Below, piece by piece: positions 46,740 through 56,336 of a DNA stretch of 64,000 nt (the stretch's first letter is position 1; each line of letters opens with the position of its first letter). Under the pieces are notes generated by a model that did not search any database, was not told the DNA's origin, and worked only from the letters and a program-made list of their open reading frames with translations. The position numbers and the translations under genes are program-made. Source of the stretch: Hydrangea macrophylla (Eukaryota; Streptophyta; Magnoliopsida; Cornales; Hydrangeaceae); contig CM066997.1 in NCBI GenBank assembly GCA_033977485.1, positions 72,262,634 through 72,326,633 on the forward strand, written 5' to 3'.

Positions 46740-46915
46740 AGAAACCCTACATTCTGGAGGCAACCCTGGATACACGATTCTGATTCTGAGAGAAACCCTA
46801 CATTCTGGAGGCAACCCACGATTCTGAGAGAAACCCTACATTCTGAGAGCAACCCACGGATACACGATTCTTGGCATAAACCTTGTATTCTGGAGGCGAC
46901 CCACGATTCTGATTC
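46740..46915 (-). repeat. Second copy of a 176-bp block
   Basis: Base for base the same as 45912-46087 (from gaaaccctacattctgg to cacgattctgattc). It lies about 830 bp away from the main array and joins directly to the exon-like sequence at 46917. Confidence 0.85.
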
Positions 46916-46916
46916 T

Positions 46917-47090
46917 TTTCTTCCACAGGTGGCTCAAGTTAGGCAGCTTCAATCACAGTTGGAGCAGATGAATGCAGGCCCTTCTGGTGGGGCTGGTGGG
47001 TCTAGGCGAAGGCGCCAAATTGAAGATGATGATAGCTCTACGGCCTCAGATATGCCTGCTCGGTACCCACGGGCTACTCGTCGTCGCTGA
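46917..47090 (+). pseudogene. Antisense ORF remnant in Tat 3' region
   Basis: Antisense to pol. An acceptor-like ttttcttccacag (46917-46929) is followed by an open frame reading VAQVRQLQSQLEQMNAGPSG, a basic patch GGSRRRRQIEDDDSS and RYPRATRRR before a stop at 47088-47090. It looks like the coiled-coil and tail of a larger protein whose front was replaced by repeats (the frame continues into them from 46695). Some Tat elements carry an antisense ORF here (e.g. gene23 of Grande). Origin unknown; capture from a host gene is possible. Confidence 0.4.
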
Positions 47091-47957
47091 TGATGATCAT
47101 ATGCACCCATGACTATCTTTCTGTTTTTCTTGCTTTCTGTGCTGAGACTGATGTTGATGTATTCTGTCTGAGACTTGATGGGCTTGTACTCTTGACTTTG
47201 CTTGATGCTGCTTTATGCTATCCTTCTGTTTCGCTTTGCATCCCTTGTCACGAGACTGATTTGATTGACACTTTGCACACTGACACACAGGACTCGATTT
47301 TACAGGGAAAGGAAATTTCTGACGATTCCTCTTTCTCGACAATGTCTTTTGACTTGGATATTTGAATTTTCTAAGGATTTGCATGTTTTGAAAATGAGAT
47401 TTTATCTTGTAGCAGGATATTGTGTTGGCTTTGCATGTAATCTTGAAGCTTTTGAAAATTTTCCACATAATGTTTCAGTCTTGACATTAGATTCACATCT
47501 TTAGATTGCTAAAAAACTTTTCAACTTAATATCAAGAATTACCAGATTTTTCACTTAGGTGCTTTCTGATAGCCAAGTGATCCAGAGAGGACAGGTAGCG
47601 AGGTATGGGCAAACGACAGTTTGCCCCTAGTTGACAGAGATAAATGGAAGTTTGGGCAAACGCAGTTTGCCCCTAGTGTGGCAGTGATATCTTGAGGCTT
47701 TGGGCAAACTTGAAAGTTTGCCCCTAGTTTGCAAGGTTCAGGGATCGAGAGCCAGGAAAGCTCGCCTACTTATCCCCAAGTGGGAATCAGATCCAAAGTA
47801 GTTCGGCCAGGTCTTGAAAGAAAGTATGGTTGAGGGTTTCAGGAGCAGTGACCGAACCGAGCAGGTTGCCTACATATCCCCAAGTGGGAATCAGGTCAAG
47901 TGTAGTTCCTCAAATGCTGGAGGTTTTGAAAGAACAGGTTTTGAAAGAAAAAGGCTT
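47091..47957 (-). other. 3' region adjoining the integrase stop
   Basis: Non-coding. It contains the PPT-like hairpins (47607-47723) and two copies, about 110 bp apart, of 'tatccccaagtgggaatcag' (47771 and 47877). The small plus ORFs (47090-47365, 47265-47504, 47814-48020) are not supported. Confidence 0.5.
47607..47723 (-). other. Three polypurine-tract-like hairpins
   Basis: gggcaaac and gtttgccc pair with 3-6-nt loops at 47607-47626, 47654-47672 and 47702-47723. Minus strand, each begins CTAGGGGCAAAC, sharing GGGGCAAAC with the true tract at 44394-44408. Confidence 0.75.
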
Positions 47958-50900
47958 TTAAGCATAGTATCTCTTGAGACGGTCAATGTTGATTGGCTGA
48001 TTGAACTCAACTCCATCTAGATCCATCAGGTATGCCGCTCCTCCAGAGAGAAGCTTCTTGATGACGAATGGGCCAACCCAATTTGGCTTGAATTTCCCTC
48101 TAGGATCGAAAACGGGTGCTTTTAAGGCTTTAAGCACAAGGTCGCCTTCCTCAAGTTTTCTTGGACGGACCTTCTTGTTGAATGCTCGAGCTATTCTTCT
48201 CTGATACACATGCACATGATCAATTGCGGCCAACCTTTTCTCATCAAGTAACATTAGCTCCTCATATCTATCTCTTAGCCAATCAAATTCTGGAATCTCG
48301 GATTCTGCCACAACTCTCAAAGATGGTAGTTCTATTTCAACTGGGAGTATTGCTTCCATTCCGTAAGCCAATGAATAAGGAGTGGCTCCTGTAGATGTTC
48401 GGATAGATGTTCTGTATCCCCACAGTGCATACGGTAACTTCTCATGCCAATCTCGGTATGTATCAGTCATCTTTCTTAGGATCGTCTTCAAATTCTTATT
48501 AGCTGCTTCAACTGCCCCATTTGTTTGTGGCCTATACGGCGCTGACATGTGGTGCATGATCTTGTATTCTTCTAGTAGATCCAAAACCTCTTTCTGGAAG
48601 TGACTGCCATGATCGGATATCAACTCATGAGGGACCCCGTATCGGCAGATTATATTTCTCTTGATAAATCTGGCCACATCTTTAGCCTTCAATGTCGCAT
48701 AAGACTCTGCTTCCACCCATTTTGTGAAATAATCAATTGCTACCAGGATGTATTGATGCCCATTAGACGCCTTCGGGGTTACTTCTCCAATAACATCTAT
48801 TCCCCAAACTGAGAATGGCCAAGGGGTAGTCATGTTGTATAGCAGTGACGGCGGCACATGCTTCATATTGGCATGGATCTGACATTTGTGACATTTTCTG
48901 ACATATTCATAGCAGTCCTTGTCCATAGTAGTCCAATAATATCCTTGTCGGATGATCTTCTTAGCTAACATGTGTCCACTCATATGAGGACCACACACCC
49001 CTTCGTGAATTTGCTCCATCATCTTTCTCGCACTGTTTCCATACAGACATGTCAAGTTGAATCCATTGTGAGATCTCTTCAATAGATTTCCGCCACAAAT
49101 CATGAATTGAGCCGAGAATCTTCTTATGGCTCTCTTGTCTTTCTCAGAGGCGCCTTCCGGATATTCCCCATTTTCAATGAAGTTCCACACGTCGGTGTAC
49201 CACGGAAGTTCTTCTGCTTCTTCTATTTCCCCAATCATCTCATAAGACGGCTTTTCCCTTTGTTCAATCATCAAAGGAGTTAGCTTTATCCCCACAGGAA
49301 TCTCAATCATTGACGCTAAAGTAGCCAAAGAGTCTGCTAGCTGATTTTCTTCTCGAGGCAGGTAGAAGAACGTGATATGCAAGAAACGAGTTCGTAAAGA
49401 ATCAAGATACTCATGATAGGGTTTTAACTTCTCTTCCTTGACTTTCCAATCTCCTCGAACTTGGGATATGATCAAATTGGAATCCCCGAATACATCAAGT
49501 TTCCTTACCTCCAAAGTCAATGCGGCTTCTAGCCCCAAGATACAAGCTTCATACTCAGCAGTGTTGTTGGTGGAGGTGTACTTCAGCTTAATAGAGAATG
49601 GGGTATGTGCTCCTTCAGGGGATACAAGGATGATTCCTACTCCATATCCTTTTTGGTTTGCAGCTCCATCAAAGTACATTTTCCACACATCTTCTTTTAA
49701 TTCCATCAATCCTTCGTCAGGGAACATGAACTCTCCTTCGTTTTCCAGATTTATCGGATGTTCTGCTAAATGTTCTGCGACAGCCCTTCCTTTAACAGAT
49801 TTACTCGTAGCATGTATCAAGTCAAACTCAGATAGCATCAATGTCCATCGGGAGATTCTTCCGGTCAATGCTGGTTTTTCAAATAGGTACTTCAAAGGAT
49901 CCATTCGGGAGATTAAAACAACAGGGAAGGCCAACATATAATGCCTCAGACGACGAGTGGCCCAAACCAAAGCCCAACATGTCTTTTCTAACGGAGAATA
50001 CTTCAATTCGTATCCAGTCATCCTTTTACTTAAGTAGTAAATGGCTTTCTCTGTACGCCCTTCATCTCCTTCTTGGGCTAACATGCATCCCATAGCATTC
50101 TCTGACACGGATAAGTACAACAGCAAAGGCTTCCCTGACTTTGGGGGTGAAAGAACCGGTGGGTTTGATAAATAAGCCTTGATCTTGTCAAAAGCTTCTT
50201 GACATTGATTGTCCCATTCGAATTTCTTCCCTTTTCTCAACAAGCTGAAAAGCGGATCGCAAGTAGCAGTGAGCTTAGATATGAAGCGGCTGATGAATTG
50301 GATTCTTCCCAGAAATCCTCTTACTTCCTTTTCATTTGTCGGAGGCGGCATATCCATAATAGCCTTGATCTTTGTGGGGTCAACCTCAATTCCTCTCTGT
50401 GTGATGAGAAATCCTAGCAGCTTTCCAGTGGTAACTCCAAAAGTACACTTCTGTGGATTCAATCTCATTCTGTATTTCCTTAATCTTTCAGAGAACTTGG
50501 CGAGTGCTGTTAAATGCCCACTTCTTTCTTTGGACTTAACAATCATATCATCCACATAAACTTCTACCTCTTTATGGATCATGTCATGTAACAAAGTAGT
50601 AGCAGCTCTCTGATAGGTTGCGCCAGCATTCTTTAACCCAAATGGCATCACTCGGTAGCAATACGTCCCCCAGTGAGTTGTGAATGTAGTCTTTTCTCTG
50701 TCTTCGGGTGCCATTAAAATCTGATTGTACCCTGAGAAACCATCCATGAATGATAACAACTCATGCCCCGCGGTGCTATCTACCAGAACATCTATGTGTG
50801 GAAGCGGAAAATCATCCTTAGGACTAGCCTTGTTTAGATCTCTGAAGTCAACACATACACGGATCCTTCCATCCTTCTTTGGCACAGGAACTATATTGGC

Positions 50901-53900
50901 TATCCATTCCGGATATTGGGTTACCATCAGGAATCCAGCTTTCAATTGTTTCTCAACTTCTTCTTTGATCTTCAAAGTCCATTCGGGTCTCATGCGTCTC
51001 AACTTTTGCTTAACAGGTTTTGAATTTGGAAAGAGAGGGATGTGGTGTTGGACAATCTCTGGATCGATGCCTGGCATATCTTGGTAGGACCAAGCGAAAA
51101 CATCTTTAAATTCTTTTAATAAGTTGATTAGTTCATTGCTTTCTTGTGAAGTGAGCGTGGTGCCAATATGAACATTTTGTGGATTATCTTCATTATCCAA
51201 GTTTATTAGCAAAGTTTCTTCAATAATCTTGCATGCAGATTCATTTTCATTTTCAATTAATCTTTGCAAATCCTCAGAAATTTCAAAATCAAGATCATCA
51301 GACACAGAAGAGTAAGCAAAATCCTCGTTCATTTCAGTAACATTTTTGGGTACATCAAAAGCAAAAGCAGACTCAACATCATGGCTCATATTGGCCTTTA
51401 CAGACTTCCGGGGAAATGGGGGAGGGGATTTGTTGACTTCCGATTCTATCACCCAATTGTTCAGAGCTCCCTCTATTGGCTTGATTTCTTTCACATTTCC
51501 CAGTGCTTCTTCGGCATCCATCAGCATGTTCAGCTCTTCATCCATTAGCATGTTCAAATCATCACTTGTCATCAGCTCAGCCCAGTCCTTCCTTTCTTTC
51601 TTGATAGGCGGAGTATACAAAAATGGATCCTCATAGTCGGAGAACTCATGTTTGAAGAAAATCTCAAATCCAGGCTTAATGTTCTTGGTAGCCGGATCAT
51701 ACCATGGTTCAGGGAACTCACAGAAGGGAAAGTCATCGCCTTCTTTCACGAAGTATCCATTCAGGATTCTTGGCCCAGAAACAACCATCGGCCCTTTTCC
51801 TTTTGTCATCTTCTTCTTATCTTCTTCAGTCAATTGATACCTAAGCCCAGATTTATCTTTCTGTTCGTGGAAGTTCGGTGGTTCAGTTATTCCTTGTTGA
51901 CGACGACCTAGTCCCATTCCAGGAAAATAGTTCATCTTCCGCACCATATGAGCCACTTTAGGATTGGCATACTGGTCAAAGTACAATGGCATGACTTCAG
52001 GGATCCAATTCTGTCCCACTTCTTCTTGTAGATCTTTGGCAACCGGGTTTCCCTTCTCGAACATCTTTCTATATTCGCGTCCGGTGATGAACGGCTTCTT
52101 TTTCTTGATCGGAGTGATTTCTTCGCCCCAGACAGATGCATCAGGAAGTTTCTTCTCATAGCTGAGTCGATCCCAAACGGATTTCTTTTTCTTAGCTCCT
52201 TCATTTATCATTCCCACAAAGTTGAATCCTCCTAATTCATTTTCTTCTTCCGGTGTTTGGACTTCTAGCACAGGACCATGGCTTGTCCCTTCTTCTTTGA
52301 TCCAGCTATCCCCAAAGATTGTTACCACATCCTCTTTCCAGATGAACTTGACTTTCTGGTGGAGAGTGGAGGCGACTGCATCATTCACATGTAACCACGG
52401 ACGTCCCAATAGCAGATTAAAGCTAGCCGGAATATCAATCACTTGGAAATCAGCTTCTTTGTTTAATGGCCCGACTTCAATTTTCAACTTAATCATTCCC
52501 ACAATGGCCCTTTTGGTGTTATCATAGGCCCTCACAGTTTGTGTTGATGGCAAGAGTTCTGAAATAGACAACCCCATTCTGAGAGCTGTTTGGAGAGGAC
52601 ATACATTCAAGGCTGACCCATTATCTACCAAGCAGACCGGTACTCTATTCCCCAGGCAATGTACAGTGATGTAGAGAGCTCTGTTGTGGTGTGCCCCTTC
52701 CGGCGGTAAATCTTCATCTGTGAATGTGATTACAGGCTTACAAGGCTTTGAAGAGATCATGTTTACTAGATCTTCGGGAGTAGTATTGACAGAAACATCC
52801 AAACGATTGAGAGTATCGAGCATGGCCTGCCTGTGTTTGTGAGAGGTCATAAGTAATCCCCATACTGAGATCCAAGCTTGTGTTTTCTTCAATTGCTTTA
52901 GGATTTCATCTTCTTCTTCGCTCACGGCTCCTTTACCAGCCTCTTTTGCTTTGACGACTTCTTTCTCATTCCATGTTTCTTTTCCACGATTTTCTAACTC
53001 ATGAGGCTTGAAATGACGTCCGGAACGGGTCAAGTGGTTTGCTTCATTGGTGATCCAGATAGACTCAAGTTCTTTGGCTAACTTTTCGGTGCCAACAGTG
53101 ATTTTCCAAACAGAATCATCGGGGATTATGGTATTATTAACGGAATCATCCTCATCATCATACCACCAATTTTCTTCTTCTTCCATCATTGCAATAAGAT
53201 CGTCATCTTTGATTTCAAGGTTCTCGACAGGCTTTAGCAATTCTTCTATCGGCTCAGTGCTTTGTTTCTCGGTGACTGCTTCTATGGGCTTTTCTTCCTC
53301 ATACCAGATCGAGTCGTCGGTGATGGCATTGGGATCCCACCATTCAATTGTAAGATTTCCGTTGGCTATTTCTTCTTCAAAAGCCAGTGCTTCTTCGACC
53401 CATTCTTTCTCTTCCATATTCCTCAAGATGCAAATTGCAGCGTCTTCCGGAAGTTGAACATCCATAGCTGGTTGATTCGAGGATGTGATGTAGATCTTTG
53501 GGTTATAAATCTGAGATCCTTCTTCTACAAAGTTAACATTTGGCATGTTCCCCTTATGATTAGGGAGAGGATTCTTCTGAACATTTGGCTGAGAGGGAGG
53601 AGGGGAGATGACCCCTTTTTCAATCAAGTCTTCAATTTCATGGCGAAGTCTCCAGCATCTATCTGTGCTATGTCCACGGCCTTGATGAAAGTCACAAAAG
53701 AACTCTGTTTTGAAACCCGGTGGAAGTGGATTTGGCTCTGGTTTAGGTTCCAATTTCTGCAAGTACCCTTTTTCTATCATTCTTTCAAGTGCGGTGCTTA
53801 GTGGCATCCCCAAGTCGGAAAATTCTCTTTTCTCTCTCGACTGTTTCTGATTTTGACTTCCTCTTGCATTAGCCATACTTCGACGCTCTTTCTGAAAAGG

Positions 53901-54863
53901 CTGAGGAGATAGTGTGTTGACGTCAGCAGACTGATGATAGACTGGCCTTTCTGTCTTTCTGTATCGATTGCTCGTGCTTTCTTTCTTGATCTTTCCATCT
54001 CTAATGGCATCTTCTATCAAAGTTCCCACATCAAACAGCTGTTCGAAACTCACAATGGACTGAAATTCTAGCCTTTCCAAGTATTCGGGCTGTAGATTCT
54101 TGATGATCATTCGGACCTGATCTTTTTCCGCTGGCCTGCTAGTCATTTGAGCAGCTTTAGCTCTCCAACGAGTAAGGAAACCTGCGAAGGATTCCCTGTA
54201 CTCTTGTCGGGTGGTTTCTAGATCTCTTGCAGTTACATCAAACAACTGGTTATATGAATATTGAGCCACGAAAGCTTTGGCCAATGCCTCCCAATCTCTG
54301 GTTATGGCTGGTTCCAACGTCAAGTACCATGAAAGTGCTGCTCCACTCAAAACTCTTGGAAACAATAGAGCGAAGAGGTCAGATCCAATGCCCATGGGCT
54401 GCAAAGTTCCTACATAAAGCCTCAGATAGCTCTTTGGATTTCCGGTTCCATTGAAAAATTCAATATGCGGCATCTTAAACTTCTCTGGGAGTTTGGCTTT
54501 TGGAGCGTCACACAACCCTTCAACATCGAACAAATACTCATCCACCCCTTTGCTCTTTCTGATCACACTCTCTAGTTTGTCGATCTTGGCCAACTTGTCC
54601 TGAATTTCCTGATCTAGCTGAACCTTTGGTTGAACTGTCTCCCCAAAATCTTCTTCTTCATGATGCTCTGGAGGTGGTGGTGGTGGATTAGTTAGCTGCT
54701 CAATCATTCTCATCATAGTGGCAAGTTGTTCTCGATTCTGCTCCCTGCTCTGATCCAAGGCAGCTTGCATTGCGGCCAATCTGGCTTCCATATCCGCTTC
54801 GTATGTCATATCTTCAACCCTAGTCGACTCGGCTGTTCCTTCTTCTAACCCTGATCTGATCAA
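47958..54863 (-). CDS. Tat-lineage Gag-Pol polyprotein, intact, 2,301 aa
   Basis: One uninterrupted frame; the first ATG (MIRSGLEEGT) follows a 1.45-kb leader. Gag covers about residues 100-300 (FFNGTGNPKSYLRLYVGTLQ), with a CHHC-type knuckle C390-H393-H398-C403. The aspartic protease has D747 in VDNGSALNV and LLLGRPWLH at 817-825. A G-patch-like segment (968-992, YFPGMGLGRRQQG) follows. RT spans about 1285-1500 with D1374, D1438 and D1439 (YVDD). The first RNase H (about 1535-1695) lacks its first Asp (YLSVSENAMG). The second RNase H (1727-1850) keeps D1732, E1770, D1794 and D1844. Integrase has H1953, H1960, C1991, C1994 and D2023, D2084, E2119 (D-35-E). It would package, copy and insert the element. 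Gag and pol share one frame, with no frameshift or intron. The many plus-strand ORFs opposite it are shadows. Confidence 0.93.
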   Translation of the reverse strand: MIRSGLEEGTAESTRVEDMTYEADMEARLAAMQAALDQSREQNREQLATMMRMIEQLTNPPPPPPEHHEEEDFGETVQPKVQLDQEIQDKLAKIDKLESVIRKSKGVDEYLFDVEGLCDAPKAKLPEKFKMPHIEFFNGTGNPKSYLRLYVGTLQPMGIGSDLFALLFPRVLSGAALSWYLTLEPAITRDWEALAKAFVAQYSYNQLFDVTARDLETTRQEYRESFAGFLTRWRAKAAQMTSRPAEKDQVRMIIKNLQPEYLERLEFQSIVSFEQLFDVGTLIEDAIRDGKIKKESTSNRYRKTERPVYHQSADVNTLSPQPFQKERRSMANARGSQNQKQSREKREFSDLGMPLSTALERMIEKGYLQKLEPKPEPNPLPPGFKTEFFCDFHQGRGHSTDRCWRLRHEIEDLIEKGVISPPPSQPNVQKNPLPNHKGNMPNVNFVEEGSQIYNPKIYITSSNQPAMDVQLPEDAAICILRNMEEKEWVEEALAFEEEIANGNLTIEWWDPNAITDDSIWYEEEKPIEAVTEKQSTEPIEELLKPVENLEIKDDDLIAMMEEEENWWYDDEDDSVNNTIIPDDSVWKITVGTEKLAKELESIWITNEANHLTRSGRHFKPHELENRGKETWNEKEVVKAKEAGKGAVSEEEDEILKQLKKTQAWISVWGLLMTSHKHRQAMLDTLNRLDVSVNTTPEDLVNMISSKPCKPVITFTDEDLPPEGAHHNRALYITVHCLGNRVPVCLVDNGSALNVCPLQTALRMGLSISELLPSTQTVRAYDNTKRAIVGMIKLKIEVGPLNKEADFQVIDIPASFNLLLGRPWLHVNDAVASTLHQKVKFIWKEDVVTIFGDSWIKEEGTSHGPVLEVQTPEEENELGGFNFVGMINEGAKKKKSVWDRLSYEKKLPDASVWGEEITPIKKKKPFITGREYRKMFEKGNPVAKDLQEEVGQNWIPEVMPLYFDQYANPKVAHMVRKMNYFPGMGLGRRQQGITEPPNFHEQKDKSGLRYQLTEEDKKKMTKGKGPMVVSGPRILNGYFVKEGDDFPFCEFPEPWYDPATKNIKPGFEIFFKHEFSDYEDPFLYTPPIKKERKDWAELMTSDDLNMLMDEELNMLMDAEEALGNVKEIKPIEGALNNWVIESEVNKSPPPFPRKSVKANMSHDVESAFAFDVPKNVTEMNEDFAYSSVSDDLDFEISEDLQRLIENENESACKIIEETLLINLDNEDNPQNVHIGTTLTSQESNELINLLKEFKDVFAWSYQDMPGIDPEIVQHHIPLFPNSKPVKQKLRRMRPEWTLKIKEEVEKQLKAGFLMVTQYPEWIANIVPVPKKDGRIRVCVDFRDLNKASPKDDFPLPHIDVLVDSTAGHELLSFMDGFSGYNQILMAPEDREKTTFTTHWGTYCYRVMPFGLKNAGATYQRAATTLLHDMIHKEVEVYVDDMIVKSKERSGHLTALAKFSERLRKYRMRLNPQKCTFGVTTGKLLGFLITQRGIEVDPTKIKAIMDMPPPTNEKEVRGFLGRIQFISRFISKLTATCDPLFSLLRKGKKFEWDNQCQEAFDKIKAYLSNPPVLSPPKSGKPLLLYLSVSENAMGCMLAQEGDEGRTEKAIYYLSKRMTGYELKYSPLEKTCWALVWATRRLRHYMLAFPVVLISRMDPLKYLFEKPALTGRISRWTLMLSEFDLIHATSKSVKGRAVAEHLAEHPINLENEGEFMFPDEGLMELKEDVWKMYFDGAANQKGYGVGIILVSPEGAHTPFSIKLKYTSTNNTAEYEACILGLEAALTLEVRKLDVFGDSNLIISQVRGDWKVKEEKLKPYHEYLDSLRTRFLHITFFYLPREENQLADSLATLASMIEIPVGIKLTPLMIEQREKPSYEMIGEIEEAEELPWYTDVWNFIENGEYPEGASEKDKRAIRRFSAQFMICGGNLLKRSHNGFNLTCLYGNSARKMMEQIHEGVCGPHMSGHMLAKKIIRQGYYWTTMDKDCYEYVRKCHKCQIHANMKHVPPSLLYNMTTPWPFSVWGIDVIGEVTPKASNGHQYILVAIDYFTKWVEAESYATLKAKDVARFIKRNIICRYGVPHELISDHGSHFQKEVLDLLEEYKIMHHMSAPYRPQTNGAVEAANKNLKTILRKMTDTYRDWHEKLPYALWGYRTSIRTSTGATPYSLAYGMEAILPVEIELPSLRVVAESEIPEFDWLRDRYEELMLLDEKRLAAIDHVHVYQRRIARAFNKKVRPRKLEEGDLVLKALKAPVFDPRGKFKPNWVGPFVIKKLLSGGAAYLMDLDGVEFNQPINIDRLKRYYA

Positions 54864-56315
54864 ACGGCTGTTCGGAGCTCTGACCCAGAAAGGAGTACAA
54901 CTTTTTGGTCCTATCTTTTCTTATCTGGTTTATTTAGGGATTTTCAAATAATCAGGTATCTTTATTGCAAAAGAATTTTTCAAAGAATGATATAAGAAGG
55001 TGGATTTACAAAGATGGAAATCATAAATGGAAAATCATTTCCTTTTTCAAAAACATTTTTCTTAAAATCAAAGAAATCTTTTCAAGCTTTCAAAATTCTG
55101 AGGAAAACAAATCTTTTCTTTTGAAAGTATATTAGAGGCGTCGCACTCGTGAGTCGTATATGCAATGTTCGTGTAGTGCATGCAAATGCAGATGAAATGC
55201 AATCTAATCTAAATGCAATGCACCTTAATCTAGCTTAGACCTAGCACATCAGCACATAAGCACATAAGATTCCTTGAGTATGCTAATCACCCTACTAATC
55301 CAATCATTATCCAAGGATTTTGAGTTTTGAAATTCTTGATGGTTCAGGTTTGAAAATTGAAATTTTTCATGAAAATCTTTGAAAAAGATGGGGAGATTTG
55401 TAATTTTCAAAAGAATTTTTGAACCATCAATGCTTGTGGTGAGAAATCATGATTCTTAAAAATTGAGGTGGGAATTTTGAAATTCTAAGATCTGAGAGGA
55501 AGATTTTGAAATTGAATCATCATGATTTCTTGAAGACCAAAGTAAAATTTTTTTTTTTTTGAAATTCTCTAAAATCTAGGAGAATTTGAAATTGAATCAT
55601 CAAAGTGTGATCATGATTTCTGGAAATAGGAATTTTGAAATTCTCTAAAATCTAAGGAGAATTTTGGAAAGATTTTGTGAAAGTGAATCTCAAAGCAAAT
55701 TTTCAAAAGGGATATTCTTGGAATTTTCAAAAGACTTGGGGTTTTTCAAAGAAGTGCTTATAGTTTCAAAAAATTTCAAAATTGTCCTCAAATAATGATT
55801 GGATGTTCGGATAAAGACCATACTATCCTAGAGGAATCCACCATACAAGGTTTGATGATGCCTTCGCATACACGTCCTCATCATCCACATAATCCCTTAC
55901 GGGCAAGCGCAAGTAATTCATCACATTGTCCTAATCAAAGATGATAATCAAGATCCTAATTGAAGGGTTCTATAGAAACTATATGCAAAGGCCGGGTTTT
56001 AGTCTCATAAAGGGTCCATTAGCAAGCTCAGCGGTGTGGTTGACCGCCTCCCCGAGGGCGTGCCGTTCACACATAGGCTCTATATACCGCACGCGGTACA
56101 AGGCTAACGGTGACTACATGCTACCAAAACTCTTGACAAATAGAGGAAAGAGGACCCTCTATCTTCAAGGCAATGATCTCAAGCAGTCGCGGTGAAAGAA
56201 CAATGCAAGTGCAAATGCAGGCAGAAACAACATGATTATTGAATTAATAACAAGGATATTCATTGGTTCAAGTCAAACCCTCGAAGAACAAGAAACCATC
56301 GGTTTCATGTTCAAA
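54864..56315 (-). other. 5' leader of the Tat element
   Basis: About 1.45 kb, AT-rich, with no ORF; Ogre's extra ORF before gag is absent. A diverged repeat of about 80-100 bp built on 'gaattttgaaattctctaaaatct' lies at 55480-55680, with a T-run at 55549-55560. A structured, GC-richer block at 55990-56180 includes the hairpin taccgc-ac-gcggta (56085-56098), a candidate dimerisation or packaging signal. Confidence 0.5.
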
Positions 56316-56333
56316 TCCCCAGCAGAGTCGCCA
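56316..56333 (-). other. Primer binding site, tRNA-Arg
   Basis: Minus strand TGGCGACTCTGCTGGGGA, three bases (ATC) inside the LTR end. It complements the 3' end of plant tRNA-Arg (…CAGCGGAGTCG plus CCA) with one mismatch, and the pairing could extend into the T-arm. Confidence 0.8.
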
Positions 56334-56336
56334 GAT

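Noticed and set aside
46695..47090. 131-codon plus ORF as a complete host gene
   Set aside because: The first 75 codons are the duplicated repeat block; only the last part looks protein-like, so it is listed as a remnant.
48001..54454. Many plus-strand ORFs opposite the Tat polyprotein
   Set aside because: They are shadows of a strongly coding minus-strand frame and show no domain sense.
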